Assembly (NCBI GenBank): GCA_963750195.1 | Contig: CAVVPS010000015.1 | Span: 51,726 to 115,725 of the forward strand | Direction: 5' to 3' | Length of the DNA stretch: 64,000 nt | DNA from: AP-15 sp963750195 | GTDB lineage: Bacteria; Pseudomonadota; Alphaproteobacteria; ATCC43930; CGMCC-115725 | In this document: positions 53,498 to 62,628 of the stretch, piece by piece | Layout: each line of letters starts with the position of its first letter | Position numbering within the stretch: the first letter of the stretch is position 1 | Position numbers and translations under genes: made by a program | The notes under the pieces: generated by a model | Seen by the model: only the letters and a program-made list of their open reading frames with translations | Databases searched by the model: none | What the model was told of the DNA's origin: nothing

Positions 53498-53628
53498 CGG
53501 GATCGATCCTCGCCACTCGGGCAAGGCCTGCCGGACCCAGCCCCCCGACTCTCGTGGAGAGAGGATATATAGCGGCTGTGGCCACATCTAGCTACTATTT
53601 GTGTGATGCCCCCATCGGTCATCACACA

Positions 53629-54717
53629 CTACCGCAGCTTCAAGGTGGCGAGCCCGGCGATCGCCAGAATCGAGGCGATGATCCAAAAGCGGATGACGAT
53701 CGTCGGCTCCTCCCAGCCTTTCTGCTCGAAGTGGTGGTGCAGCGGCGCCATCCGAAAGACGCGCCGCCCGGTGATCTTGAAGCTGGCGACCTGGACGATG
53801 ACCGAAACCGCCTCGAGCACAAAGAGCCCGCCGATGATCGCGAGCACAAGCTCGTGCTTGGTGACGACGCTGATCGTCCCGAGCGCACCGCCGATCGAGA
53901 GCGAGCCGGTGTCGCCCATGAACACCATCGCCGGCGGAGCGTTGAACCACAGAAACCCGAGGCTGGCCCCGACCATAGCGCCGCAAAACACCGTCAGCTC
54001 GCCGGCCCCCGGGACGTGGTGGAGTTGCAGGTAGTTGGCAAAGACTGCGTTGCCGACCAAATAGGCGATCAGTGCAAAGCAGCCGGCGGCGATCATCGCC
54101 GGTACAATCGCCAACCCGTCGAGCCCATCGGTCAGGTTGACCGCGTTAGATGCTCCGACAATGACGAGGACGGCGAACGGCACGAACAGCCCATCAAGAG
54201 GGATCAGAACGTTTTTGAAGAATGGCACGGCGAGAGTGTGGGCCAACGGCGCCGGCGTCACATAGCCGAGCGCGATGCAAGCGAGCACGCCGACCCCGAT
54301 TTCGAGCACGATCTTGGTCGACCCGGTCAGCCCGCGATGGGAATTGCTGGTCAGTTTCTTATAGTCGTCAAAAAAGCCGATCAGCCCGAACCCGACGGTG
54401 ACCAGGAGCACGATCCAGACGTAGGGGTTGCTCAAATCCGCCCACAGCAAGGTCGCCACCGTCAGCCCCAGCAGGATGAGGAAGCCGCCCATCGTCGGCG
54501 TGCCCTTTTTGCGGGTCAGATGGCCGGCGGGGCCGTCTAGACGGATCGGCTGACCGTTAGTCTGTTTTGCGCGCAGCCAGGCGATGATCGGCCGGCCAAA
54601 GACGAAACTGATCAACAGCGCGGTGACAACTGCTCCGCCGGAGCGAAAGGTGATGTAGCGGAACAGATTGAAAATTTGGAACTGGTCCGCGAACGGGTAG
54701 AGCAGCCGGTAAAGCAT
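53629..54717 (-). CDS. mraY: Phospho-N-acetylmuramoyl-pentapeptide transferase
   Basis: MraY attaches phospho-MurNAc-pentapeptide to undecaprenyl phosphate (lipid I). Ten membrane helices, with GHLTRKKGTPTMGGFLILLG, FFDDYKKLTSNSHRGLTG (catalytic Asp pair), NAVNLTDGLDGLAI, and MAPLHHHFEQKGWEEPTIVI (HHH motif). 362 residues from ATG 54717 (MLYRLLYPFADQFQIFNLFR). As read it is in frame with murF without an intervening stop. Confidence 0.95.
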   Translation of the reverse strand: MLYRLLYPFADQFQIFNLFRYITFRSGGAVVTALLISFVFGRPIIAWLRAKQTNGQPIRLDGPAGHLTRKKGTPTMGGFLILLGLTVATLLWADLSNPYVWIVLLVTVGFGLIGFFDDYKKLTSNSHRGLTGSTKIVLEIGVGVLACIALGYVTPAPLAHTLAVPFFKNVLIPLDGLFVPFAVLVIVGASNAVNLTDGLDGLAIVPAMIAAGCFALIAYLVGNAVFANYLQLHHVPGAGELTVFCGAMVGASLGFLWFNAPPAMVFMGDTGSLSIGGALGTISVVTKHELVLAIIGGLFVLEAVSVIVQVASFKITGRRVFRMAPLHHHFEQKGWEEPTIVIRFWIIASILAIAGLATLKLR

Positions 54718-56132
54718 CAGATCAGGTCCCGGGGGCGCGCCGATTTCGGCAATCAGCCGTTCGACGATCCGGTCAACATGCAAGCTGTAGGATCCTTTGA
54801 CCGTCACGACGTCGCCTGGCTGAAGGAAGCTTAACAGCGCGGGGATAGCTTGATTGGCAGACCGCCACAATCCGCCCCTGCTGGCCGCGGGCAGGACCTC
54901 GTGGAGTGCCGCCATCGCTTTGCCGACGAGGAACACGCGATCGACCCCGGCTGCGGCAAGAGGCGCCGCCAGATTGCGATGGAAACGCTCGGTCGCATCG
55001 CCGAGCTCGAGCATGTCGCCGAGCATCGCCACCCGCCGCCCGCCCGCCGCTGGCGAAGTCGCGGCGAGCACCGCAATGGCGGCCTCCATCGCCGCCGGGC
55101 TTGCATTGTAGCTCTCGTCGATCAGGGTCAAGATCCCGCCCTGCCAAGCCAGCCGGTGACGACGTCCTCGGCCCGGCATCGCTTCGAGGCCCAAGAGTTC
55201 CTCGGCCGCAGATCGGACATCGCAGCCGGCCGCTATTGTTGCGCACAGCACGGCGAGCGCATTCATGACCCAGTGCCGTCCGGGGACGGGCAAACGGAAG
55301 CGCACTGGAACGCCCGAACATCTTGCCTCGACTGTGCTGCCGTCGGGATCGAGCACAGAATCGACGAGCCGGACTGTGGCCTCCGGATCGGTGCCGAAGC
55401 TGATAAGTTGGTCCACATCCGCGCGCTTAGCCCACGCGGCTAGGCGGGAAAAATGTGGGTTGTCGCGGTTGAGGACGGCGACCCCGCCGGGTTCGAGCCC
55501 GAAAAAGATCTCGGCCTTGGCATCGGCGATCGCCTCGACTGAGCCGAAAAAGCCGAGATGGACCGGCGCGACGGTCGTGATCAGCGCGATGTGGGGCCGT
55601 ACAACGCGGGTCAGTGCGTCGATCTCGCCGGGATGGTTCATGGCCGAGCTCGAAGAATTCCGTAAGCCGTATCAGGCGGCATGCGGGCCAACGACAGCGG
55701 AACCCCCCAGTGATTGTTAAAACTGCCGGCGGACGCGAAAGTCGCGCCGCAGGCCGCGAACACTAAGCGCAGCGCCTCTTTGGTTCCTGTTTTACCGACG
55801 CTGCCGGTCACCGCGATGATCCGCGCGCTGCTGCGGGCGCGGGCAAATCGGCCGAGGGCGCTGAGCGCCGTGAGCGTGTCATCGACACCTATTAGCGCCG
55901 CCCCCGGGGGGAGCCCGAGGATCTGTTGATCGACTATCGCCGCCGCGGCGCCGCGTTCGAACGCCGGTGCGACAAAATCGTGGCCGTCATGGTTGGGGCC
56001 GCGCAACGCGATGAAGAGGTCTCCCGCCGCCAGCGTGCGGCTATCGATCGAAACACCCGTCGCCGCCCAATTGGCGGGGCCCGCGCCGCCGGTTGCCTGA
56101 GCGACATCCGCCGCGGTCCACAACGGCATCAT
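54717..56132 (-). CDS. murF: UDP-MurNAc-tripeptide--D-alanyl-D-alanine ligase (two or three one-base shifts)
   Basis: MurF adds D-Ala-D-Ala. The N-terminal part (ATG 56132, MPLWTAADVAQATGGAG; P-loop VTGSVGKTGTKEALRLVFAA) breaks near 55657. Two extra C bases near 55657 and 55643 must be dropped to give GIFELGMNHPGEIDALTRVV and the continuing ligase core (LTLIDESYNASPAAMEAAIA, VTVKGSYSLHVDRIVERL). The C-terminus runs into mraY unless one C is removed from CCCCC at 54731-54735, which would give a TGA overlapping the mraY ATG (TGATG). ATG 56132 overlaps the murE stop. Confidence 0.92.
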
Positions 56133-57622
56133 CCGCTGGTCCGCGGCATGCTTCGACGTCCGGCGATGTCGCGGGCGATTTCGGCATCGTCGAAGGGAAA
56201 TGTCTGTCCGCAGATGATCTGTCCGGTTTCGTGACCCTTACCGGCGATCACCAGCAGGTCGCCGGGAGCGAGATCGGCGATCGCCATTGCAATCGCGCGG
56301 CGCCGATCGTCGATCTCGATGGCCCCCGGGGCGGTGGAAAGGATCGCATGGCGGATTGCGGCAGGATCTTCGCTGCGAGGATTGTCATCGGTCACGTATA
56401 CCCGGTCGGCGGCGTTAGCTGCGACGCGTCCCATCAGCGCCCGCTTGCCTGGATCGCGATCACCGCCGCAGCCGAACACGGCTACGAGCCGGCCCGGCGC
56501 ATGCGGGCGCAGCGCCGCGAGCACAGTCGCGAGCGCATCGGGAGTGTGCGCGTAATCGATGACGATCGGGGCTCCGCCGCCGGCCTCAGCGACGAATTCG
56601 AGCCGGCCTGGGACGCCGCTGAGTCGGGCGAGCGCCGCGGTCGCCGCCGCCGCTGGGATGCCGGTCGCAATCGCCAGACCGAGTGCGCACAGTGCGTTCA
56701 TCGCCTGGAATTCGCCGAACAGCGGCACCAAAAGCTCGTGACGCCGGCCGAAGATCTCGAGGACGAGGTGCTGACCACGATCCCACGGCCGCGACGCGAC
56801 GATCCGCAAGTCGGCAGCTAGGTCGGCGCCATAGCCGATGACCGGATGGCCGCAGTCACGGCACAGCGCCGCGAGTCGCGGAAATTCGCTGCTGTCACAA
56901 TTCAGGATTGCCGGCTGCCCCGATCCCAACAGCTCGGTAAACAGCCGTTCCTTGGCGGCGCGGTAATGCGCCATGTCGCGGTGGTAGTCGAGATGATCGC
57001 GGGTCAGATTGGTAAAGGCGGCAGCGGCAACCGAGAGGCCGTCGAGGCGAAACTGGGCGAGACCATGGCTCGACGCCTCGACCGCGACATACTCGATCCC
57101 TTGTTCGCAGAGGGCGGCGAGATCGCGGTGGAGGGCGATAGGGTCGGGCGTCGTCAGCGCGCCCGGGCGGCGCCCGCTCGACGTCACCAGCCCGAGCGTG
57201 CCGACACTCGCCGCGAGATGGCCGCCGACGGTCCAGATCTCGCGAACGAAATGAGCGACGGAGGTCTTGCCGTTGGTGCCCGTGACGGCTGCGATCGTTC
57301 GCGGCTGCCTGCCGCAAAAGCGCGCCGCCAGCTGCGCCAGCCGGCGGTAGGGGTTTGGATCGGTCACGATCCCCACCCGGGCGCGGTCTTCCGCCGCGAG
57401 GCCGAGCGCCGCAGCATCGTCGGTCAGGATCGCGACCGCGCCACGCGTCACCGCATCGCCGGCGAATGACCTGCCGTCGAGCCGCGTGCCGGGCAGAGCA
57501 GCGAATAGGAAGCCGGGAAGCACCGCGCGTAAATCGGCGGTGATCCCAGCAATTTCAGGATTGCCTCGGAGGCCGGGCCAGGCTGGGCATTCGGCGATGT
57601 CGATCAGCTCAGTAAGCTTCAA
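56129..57622 (-). CDS. murE: UDP-MurNAc-L-Ala-D-Glu--meso-2,6-diaminopimelate ligase
   Basis: MurE adds the third stem residue. P-loop AVTGTNGKTSVAHFV, carbamylated-Lys region and TNLTRDHLDYHRDMAHYRAA are present. The C-terminal YVTDDNPRSEDPAAIRHAIL holds DNPR, the signature for meso-diaminopimelate, so the wall is the usual Gram-negative type. 497 residues. Start ATG 57622 overlaps the ftsI end by 14 bases. Confidence 0.95.
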   Translation of the reverse strand: MKLTELIDIAECPAWPGLRGNPEIAGITADLRAVLPGFLFAALPGTRLDGRSFAGDAVTRGAVAILTDDAAALGLAAEDRARVGIVTDPNPYRRLAQLAARFCGRQPRTIAAVTGTNGKTSVAHFVREIWTVGGHLAASVGTLGLVTSSGRRPGALTTPDPIALHRDLAALCEQGIEYVAVEASSHGLAQFRLDGLSVAAAAFTNLTRDHLDYHRDMAHYRAAKERLFTELLGSGQPAILNCDSSEFPRLAALCRDCGHPVIGYGADLAADLRIVASRPWDRGQHLVLEIFGRRHELLVPLFGEFQAMNALCALGLAIATGIPAAAATAALARLSGVPGRLEFVAEAGGGAPIVIDYAHTPDALATVLAALRPHAPGRLVAVFGCGGDRDPGKRALMGRVAANAADRVYVTDDNPRSEDPAAIRHAILSTAPGAIEIDDRRRAIAMAIADLAPGDLLVIAGKGHETGQIICGQTFPFDDAEIARDIAGRRSMPRTSG

Positions 57623-59384
57623 CCCGCTTGCCTTGCATGCTCTCGGGCGTCAGGGCTTGCGCGATCGCCGGCGAGGACTCATCGACCGGCTGCACGCCGA
57701 GCAATGGCGCAATGCGCACGATGGTGCGGCCGACCGCGGGGGCTGCAGTCCAGCCAGCGGTCGCAAAGCCGTGGCTCGCCTTGGTGCCGTGCGGCTCGTC
57801 GACCATAGCCATGACCAGATACTTAGGGGCGGTCATCGGGAAGACGCCGACAAAGCTCGAGAGTAGCTTCTGTTCGGCGTAATGCTTGCCCTCGACTTTG
57901 TCCGCGGTGCCGGTCTTGCCACCGACGACGTAGCCCGGCGCATCCACCATTTCGCCGGTCCCATAGAGGACAACCATACGCAATAGCTTGCGCATGTGGT
58001 CCGAGGTTACCCGCGAGATCACTTGGCGGCCTTCCGGCGCATCGCCGGGCGGCAGCTTGAGCAGGGTCGCCTGGCGCAGCACGCCCCCATTGACCAGCGC
58101 CGAAGCCCCGCTGGCTATCTGTAACGGTGTCTCGGAAATGCCGTGGCCAAAACCGATCGTCATCACGTTGACCTCGCGCCACTTCGCCGGAAAGTGCGGT
58201 CGGCCAATCTCTTTCAACTCGAAACTGGGTGAGGTCAATAGCCCGAAACGGCGTAGATATTCCTGCTGCCGGTCGGCGCCGACCGCAAGCGCGATCTTGG
58301 CCTCGCCGATGTTTGAAGAATACATCAGGATTTCCGGAACGGTCAGCGGGCGATGCTTGCCGTGATAGTCGGAAATCGTGAACCGCCCGATGTGGATCGG
58401 ATGCGTCGCGTCGAACACTCCTGTCATTGTGGTAGCGCCCGAATCGAGCCCCATCGCCGTGGTGAAGATCTTGAACACCGAACCGATCTCGTAGTCCCCC
58501 AGTGTGACCCTGTTGAACATCCGCTCGGTCACCGGAATGTTCGGATGGTTGGGATCGGATGCCCCAGGATGGCTCGGATCGAAATCTGGCAAGGACACCA
58601 TTGCCAGGACCTCGCCGGTGTTGACGTTCATGATCAGCCCGTCGCCGCCCTTGGCGGTGAAGTCGTCGACAACGCGCTGCAGTTCTTCGTGCAGAACATA
58701 TTGCAGACGCATGTCGATCGACAGCTGGAGCGGCTCCTGACGGCCGCGCAACTGATCGTCGAGGCCGCGCTCGATCCCGGCCTGACCGTTGTCATCGATC
58801 CCCGAATAGCCGACCGCATGCGACAGCAGATTGCCATAAGGGTAGACGCGGCGTTCCTCATGGGCGAATTGCAGCCCCGGTATCCCAAGCTGGTTGACCG
58901 CAAACTCGAGGTCTGGGGTCAGATGCCGCTTGACCCATACGAAACCCTTGCCGGAGTTGAGTTTGGCCAAGAGTTGAGCGGGGTCGAGACCCGGCAGTAC
59001 GGTAAGGAGTTTGCGCGTCGTGTCTGCGGCATCGACGATCTGCCGCGGATTGGCGTAAAGCGAGGGGCTGTCCAGTGTCGTCGCCAACAGCTTGCCTTCG
59101 CGGTCGATAATGTCGGCGCGGCCGGGTGGGGGCGGCGGCGCCGGGTGGAAGCGAGCAATAGAGGGTACGGTGACGGCACCCGGCAGCAACGTAACTTGGA
59201 CGAGCCGCCCGGCGATGACCGCAAAGACCATGATGAATGAGATAGCCGCGACGAGGAGCCGGGCGCGGCAGCCGTCGAGCGCCCGCCTCGCCGGTCCGTC
59301 CGGAACGACCGGGGCGCAGTGCGGCGGCTTGAAATGGCGCGGCCGGCACGGATTGTCGTCAAACTGGTGGACCGCGCTCATCAC
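57609..59384 (-). CDS. ftsI: Septal peptidoglycan transpeptidase FtsI (PBP3)
   Basis: A class B penicillin-binding protein of 591 residues: cytoplasmic tail, membrane helix (LLVAAISFIMVFAVIAG), dimerisation domain with RADIIDREGKLLATTL, and transpeptidase domain with SVFK (IGSVFKIFTTAMG), SSN (MYSSNIGEAKIAL) and KTG (VVGGKTGTADKVEGK). It cross-links septal wall made by FtsW. ATG 59384 overlaps the ftsL stop. Confidence 0.95.
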   Translation of the reverse strand: MMSAVHQFDDNPCRPRHFKPPHCAPVVPDGPARRALDGCRARLLVAAISFIMVFAVIAGRLVQVTLLPGAVTVPSIARFHPAPPPPPGRADIIDREGKLLATTLDSPSLYANPRQIVDAADTTRKLLTVLPGLDPAQLLAKLNSGKGFVWVKRHLTPDLEFAVNQLGIPGLQFAHEERRVYPYGNLLSHAVGYSGIDDNGQAGIERGLDDQLRGRQEPLQLSIDMRLQYVLHEELQRVVDDFTAKGGDGLIMNVNTGEVLAMVSLPDFDPSHPGASDPNHPNIPVTERMFNRVTLGDYEIGSVFKIFTTAMGLDSGATTMTGVFDATHPIHIGRFTISDYHGKHRPLTVPEILMYSSNIGEAKIALAVGADRQQEYLRRFGLLTSPSFELKEIGRPHFPAKWREVNVMTIGFGHGISETPLQIASGASALVNGGVLRQATLLKLPPGDAPEGRQVISRVTSDHMRKLLRMVVLYGTGEMVDAPGYVVGGKTGTADKVEGKHYAEQKLLSSFVGVFPMTAPKYLVMAMVDEPHGTKASHGFATAGWTAAPAVGRTIVRIAPLLGVQPVDESSPAIAQALTPESMQGKRVEAY

Positions 59385-59938
59385 CGGCTCTCCGCAATCT
59401 GCGCGATTAAGTCATCGAGCGATTTGGCCCGGCTTGCTGAGTTCGGGTGCGGTGCCGCCCTGGTTGGCGCCGGTCTCGCCGGCTCGGGTATCGGGTTTCG
59501 GGTTTCGAGTGCGACGGTCAGGACGGGGCCTCCGCTTTCCGTGGACGGCTGGCCTTGGGACGGTTGTTCCGCAGGAGGAGGGTTCGACGCGGGCGATGCG
59601 TTCTGCGGCTGTGAGTTTTCGGCGACCGCAGCCGCTGTCTCGACCGCCGGCGATGGCGCCGGGCGCATCGGAATTTCGGCAATATCGGCGATAAGTTGCT
59701 TCGTCGCGATCGGCGCCAGAGACAGATAGCGTTGGTTCATCTGGGCCAGCGCGTCGGGCCGGTTCAGATAAGCCCATTCCGCGTCAAAGACGCGGATGTC
59801 GCGCTCGGCGTCGTCCGCCCGTTTGGTTGTTTGGGCCAGCTGGTCGGCGACGGCCTGGACCTCGTACTTGATCGCGAACATTGCGAAGCCCGTCGCCGAG
59901 ACCAATACCAACCAGAACAGTGCGGAGAGCTTAATCAT
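59381..59938 (-). CDS. ftsL: Cell division protein FtsL
   Basis: A small bitopic protein: membrane helix at the very start (LSALFWLVLVSATGFAMFAI), then a coiled-coil (VQAVADQLAQTTKRADDAER) and the conserved WAYLNRPDALAQMNQRYLSL. 185 residues, longer than most FtsL owing to a Pro/Ser/Ala-rich C-terminal tail after ~residue 90. It bridges FtsQ/B to FtsW/I. Overlaps rsmH and ftsI by four bases each. Confidence 0.9.
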   Translation of the reverse strand: MIKLSALFWLVLVSATGFAMFAIKYEVQAVADQLAQTTKRADDAERDIRVFDAEWAYLNRPDALAQMNQRYLSLAPIATKQLIADIAEIPMRPAPSPAVETAAAVAENSQPQNASPASNPPPAEQPSQGQPSTESGGPVLTVALETRNPIPEPARPAPTRAAPHPNSASRAKSLDDLIAQIAESR

Positions 59939-60984
59939 GCGGCGTGCCGTTGCCGGTCGCGACTCGGCGGCCAGGGTGGGGCGGCGGTGCGTTCCGCCGC
60001 GCGCAGCCGCGCCGCCCGCGCGCGCGGATTGCGGTCGATTTCCTCGATGTCAGGTTTGAGCGCCCGGCGATGCAGCAGCTGGAAGCTCGGCGCTGCAACC
60101 GTGGCGGGAACCGGCTCGTGGCGCGAGCTGCGAGGCGCCCTATCACTGCGCTGCCGCAAGAAGTCCTTGACCCGCCGATCTTCGAGCGAATGAAAAGACA
60201 CTATGGCGAGCCGTCCGCCGGGCATCAGCAGCCGTTCGGCCGCGCCGAGCACGCGATCGAGTTCGCCGAGCTCGTCGTTGACGGCAATCCGCAGCGCCTG
60301 AAAGGTGCGGGTCGCCGGGTCGAGCCCGGGAGCGGCCTGGGGCACCGCGGTACGCACGATCTGGGCGAGTTCGAGGGTACGGCCGATCGGCTGGCGCCGC
60401 CGGGCCGCGGCGATCGCGCGGGCGATTCGGCGAGCAAAGCGCTCTTCGCCGAATTCGCGGATCAGCCGAGCGAGATCGCTCTCGGCGAGGGTTGCGACCA
60501 AATCGGCGGCGGTCTGCCCGTCCCGGCTCATGCGCATGTCAAGGGGTCCATCGAAGCGGAACGAGAACCCGCGTTCGGCAGTGTCGAGCTGGATAGAGGA
60601 GACGCCGAGATCTAGCGCGATCCCGGCGATCGGCGCGGGCGTCATCGACCCTGGCGACGCCAGCAGCCGCTCCATGTCGCCGAAATTCCCTTCGATGATG
60701 GTGAGCCGCCCGCCATGGGCGCGCGCCAGCTCGCGGCCGCGCCGCACCGCATCGGGATCGCGATCGATCGCGACGACACGGCAATTAGCTGCGGCGAGCA
60801 ACGCCCCGCTATAGCCGCCGGCGCCAAATGTGCCGTCGACATAGAGGGCGTCGTCGCGCGGCGACAACACATCGATGACAGCCTCGACCAGCACTGGCAC
60901 ATGCCTCGCCCCTCGAATCGCCTCACTCGCGTCTCGACCGGCGCGGTCTTCGCGCCGCGGCGGCAGTGGGCGGCTTCTAGTCAT
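59935..60984 (-). CDS. rsmH: 16S rRNA (cytosine1402-N4)-methyltransferase
   Basis: RsmH (MraW) methylates C1402 in the decoding centre. HVPVLVEAVIDVLSPRDDAL, the SAM loop YVDGTFGAGGYSGALLAA, GIALDLGVSSIQLDTAERGF, and RLAIVSFHSLEDRRVKDFLR are family signatures. The insert domain lies around residues 110-210. 349 residues, start overlapping the mraZ stop. Confidence 0.95.
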   Translation of the reverse strand: MTRSRPLPPRREDRAGRDASEAIRGARHVPVLVEAVIDVLSPRDDALYVDGTFGAGGYSGALLAAANCRVVAIDRDPDAVRRGRELARAHGGRLTIIEGNFGDMERLLASPGSMTPAPIAGIALDLGVSSIQLDTAERGFSFRFDGPLDMRMSRDGQTAADLVATLAESDLARLIREFGEERFARRIARAIAAARRRQPIGRTLELAQIVRTAVPQAAPGLDPATRTFQALRIAVNDELGELDRVLGAAERLLMPGGRLAIVSFHSLEDRRVKDFLRQRSDRAPRSSRHEPVPATVAAPSFQLLHRRALKPDIEEIDRNPRARAARLRAAERTAAPPWPPSRDRQRHAA

Positions 60985-61448
60985 TCCCGGCGCCGGTCTG
61001 GCGTACCGCCGAGCGGCGGAATCTTGGTCCCCTGCCGACGTGCGCGTTCGCGTAGATTGGCCAGATGTTCGGCGAAACGGCCGGGCTCCCAGATCTGAAA
61101 ACTCTTGCCTAGACCGACAAAGGCCGCGCTGTCGGTAATAAAGGCATGCTGGGCTAGGTCCGCCGGCAACACCACCCGTCCCTCAGTGTCGAAGGGAAGT
61201 CGCTGCGACGGGGCGAACAGCAGTGCCGCCAGATTCTCATGCTCGTCGGAAAATTCCTCGAGGGTCTCGAGGCGAGCGGCCAGCTCCTCCATTCGCTCGA
61301 TGCCGTTGCCGTCGATCGCCGGATATTTGTATGACGGAAACGCGACGATGCCCGGAAAACGCTGGGCCGCCAATGAGGCGCGAAAGGTCGCCGGCACTGA
61401 AACTCGCCCCTTGCGGTCGACCTTGTTCACGTAAGTGGACAGAAACAT
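60981..61448 (-). CDS. mraZ: Transcriptional regulator MraZ
   Basis: A 155-residue AbrB-fold protein: MFLSTYVNKVDRKGRVSVPA for the first SpoVT/AbrB-like repeat and RLPFDTEGRVVLPADLAQHA for the second. ATG 61448 gives the canonical start; GGAAG precedes it by 8 bases. MraZ represses the mra/dcw promoter in studied bacteria. It heads the whole cell-wall and division cluster. Confidence 0.95.
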   Translation of the reverse strand: MFLSTYVNKVDRKGRVSVPATFRASLAAQRFPGIVAFPSYKYPAIDGNGIERMEELAARLETLEEFSDEHENLAALLFAPSQRLPFDTEGRVVLPADLAQHAFITDSAAFVGLGKSFQIWEPGRFAEHLANLRERARRQGTKIPPLGGTPDRRRE

Positions 61449-61541
61449 GCCACTTCTTCCCCCAACGCTCGCCCGTGGACGCTCGGCAAGGGGCGCCCGA
61501 TAGATGCCGCCGAAGTTCCCCCCATCGGCTACATCCGTCCA

Positions 61542-61566
61542 TGGGTAAACATGGGATAGCATGGTA
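61542..61566 (+). promoter_or_regulatory. Candidate MraZ-box-like direct repeats
   Basis: TGGGT, TGGGA and TGGTA begin at 61542, 61552 and 61562, each separated by exactly 5 bases, 95-115 bases upstream of mraZ. MraZ binds TGGGN repeats with 5-base spacers in E. coli. Here they lie on the strand opposite to mraZ transcription, and the third is degenerate. Confidence 0.35.
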
Positions 61567-61978
61567 CTTGATGGTCGTCAATGGCCTTATGAAATAAAAC
61601 TCTGGATTTTGTAGAGACTGCAGACGATATGGCCCGGCCACATTATGTAGTCGCCGTAGGCGTCCCGGACACAAGTGGCGGAATGACTGTCTCAGGGGCA
61701 GGCCAGGGCGCCGCGACCGATATGTCAGAAATTTGGGATGGGCCACGTCCGGACCTGACGTGGGTAAGGCGATTGACGCGGGAGCGGGGCATCGCATCGC
61801 CGGCGAGCGCGCTGACATTCCTGTGGTGAGGCACGCGGTTATGCTTGGACCGGCGTTGGCGACGCTGCTGTCGGGCGGCCTACGTCCGAGTGCCGCGGCC
61901 GGCCCGACCTGTCGGCGACGCGGCAATGGGATCGCCGGCCGGACTTTTGCTTCGTGAATACGGACCGGCATCGTCAGA
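61567..61978. other. Intergenic region upstream of mraZ
   Basis: About 410 bases with no supported gene. Short frames on both strands (66 codons from 61629 +, 63 codons from 61834 -) lack ribosome sites and recognisable sequence. The segment next to mraZ should contain the dcw promoter. Confidence 0.45.
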
Positions 61979-62227
61979 CTACTCGGTCATGGCGACCAGT
62001 TTGCTCGGCAGGGGCGGGGCCATTTCCAGCTTCCGCTCGGCAACGAGTAATTTACAATGGTCGTAGAGGGCGACCCGCGCTGCCTCGGTGCGGTTGTTGC
62101 CAAAGAGACCGGTCTCGACCAGGCGATCGAGGTACCACACGGTCTGGACGTTGAGCGACAAGGTGATCAGCTCTGATTTCAACGGGTTTACATCTCTCGC
62201 CATCGCGACCGCCATCATGGAAACCAT
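61979..62227 (-). CDS. Small ribbon-helix-helix-like protein
   Basis: The 82-residue protein contains LITLSLNVQTVWYLDRLVET...NRTEAARVALYDHCKLLV, a beta-strand followed by two helices as in CopG/RHH DNA-binding proteins (strand LITLSLN, helix A TVWYLDRLVETG, NRTEAARVALYDH helix B). No toxin-like partner is adjacent. Could be a stand-alone regulator. The start among several N-terminal Met codons is uncertain. Confidence 0.6.
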   Translation of the reverse strand: MVSMMAVAMARDVNPLKSELITLSLNVQTVWYLDRLVETGLFGNNRTEAARVALYDHCKLLVAERKLEMAPPLPSKLVAMTE

Positions 62228-62628
62228 GCCAAAAGAATGCCATAAATATAGTAATATTGGCCAGAGGAAATATCTGCGGCGCCGGAGCCGGGGCTGTTTG
62301 CCCGGCCGCTGCGCACCAGGTTCGAGATGGCGCTCAAGAGAAACGGGCGACCTCCGGAGGTCGCCCGCCCCGTCCCCCCAAGTGTGGCGCGCCGACTCGG
62401 CAACATCGCCCGCAGGCTCCCCGCCGCAACCTTAGGCGTCAGCGGCGCGACCACACCCGTTCGAGCTTAGGCGGATGAAGGCGGGCGGCAACGGGGCAAT
62501 CGGAGATCCACAGGGTTTTCCCCAAAAAAGCGTAGTTATCCCCGTTTCGTCCGGCACATCGTCCACGCCACAAACCGCCGCCTGCGGCCTTGGCGGGCCG
62601 CCCGCTGCACCGTGCGGGGGCGGGCGAT
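62228..62628. other. Intergenic region between RHH gene and rnpB
   Basis: No gene supported. It holds a perfect GC hairpin at 62344-62367 (listed) and, at 62510-62545, ATCCACAGG, TTTTCCCC and TTATCCCCG, which resemble DnaA boxes imperfectly. Confidence 0.5.
62344..62367 (-). terminator. GC-rich hairpin, possible terminator
   Basis: CGGGCGACC pairs perfectly with GGTCGCCCG around TCCGGA. On the minus strand it is followed by TTTCTC. It lies beyond rnpB and ahead of the RHH gene. Confidence 0.5.

Noticed and set aside
53554..54540. Long plus-strand frame opposite mraY
   Set aside because: Charged Asp/Arg/His-rich translation typical of the antisense of a membrane protein. MraY is certain on the other strand.
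61629..61834. Short frames on both strands upstream of mraZ
   Set aside because: No ribosome sites, no recognisable residues, and mutually antisense. Treated as intergenic.
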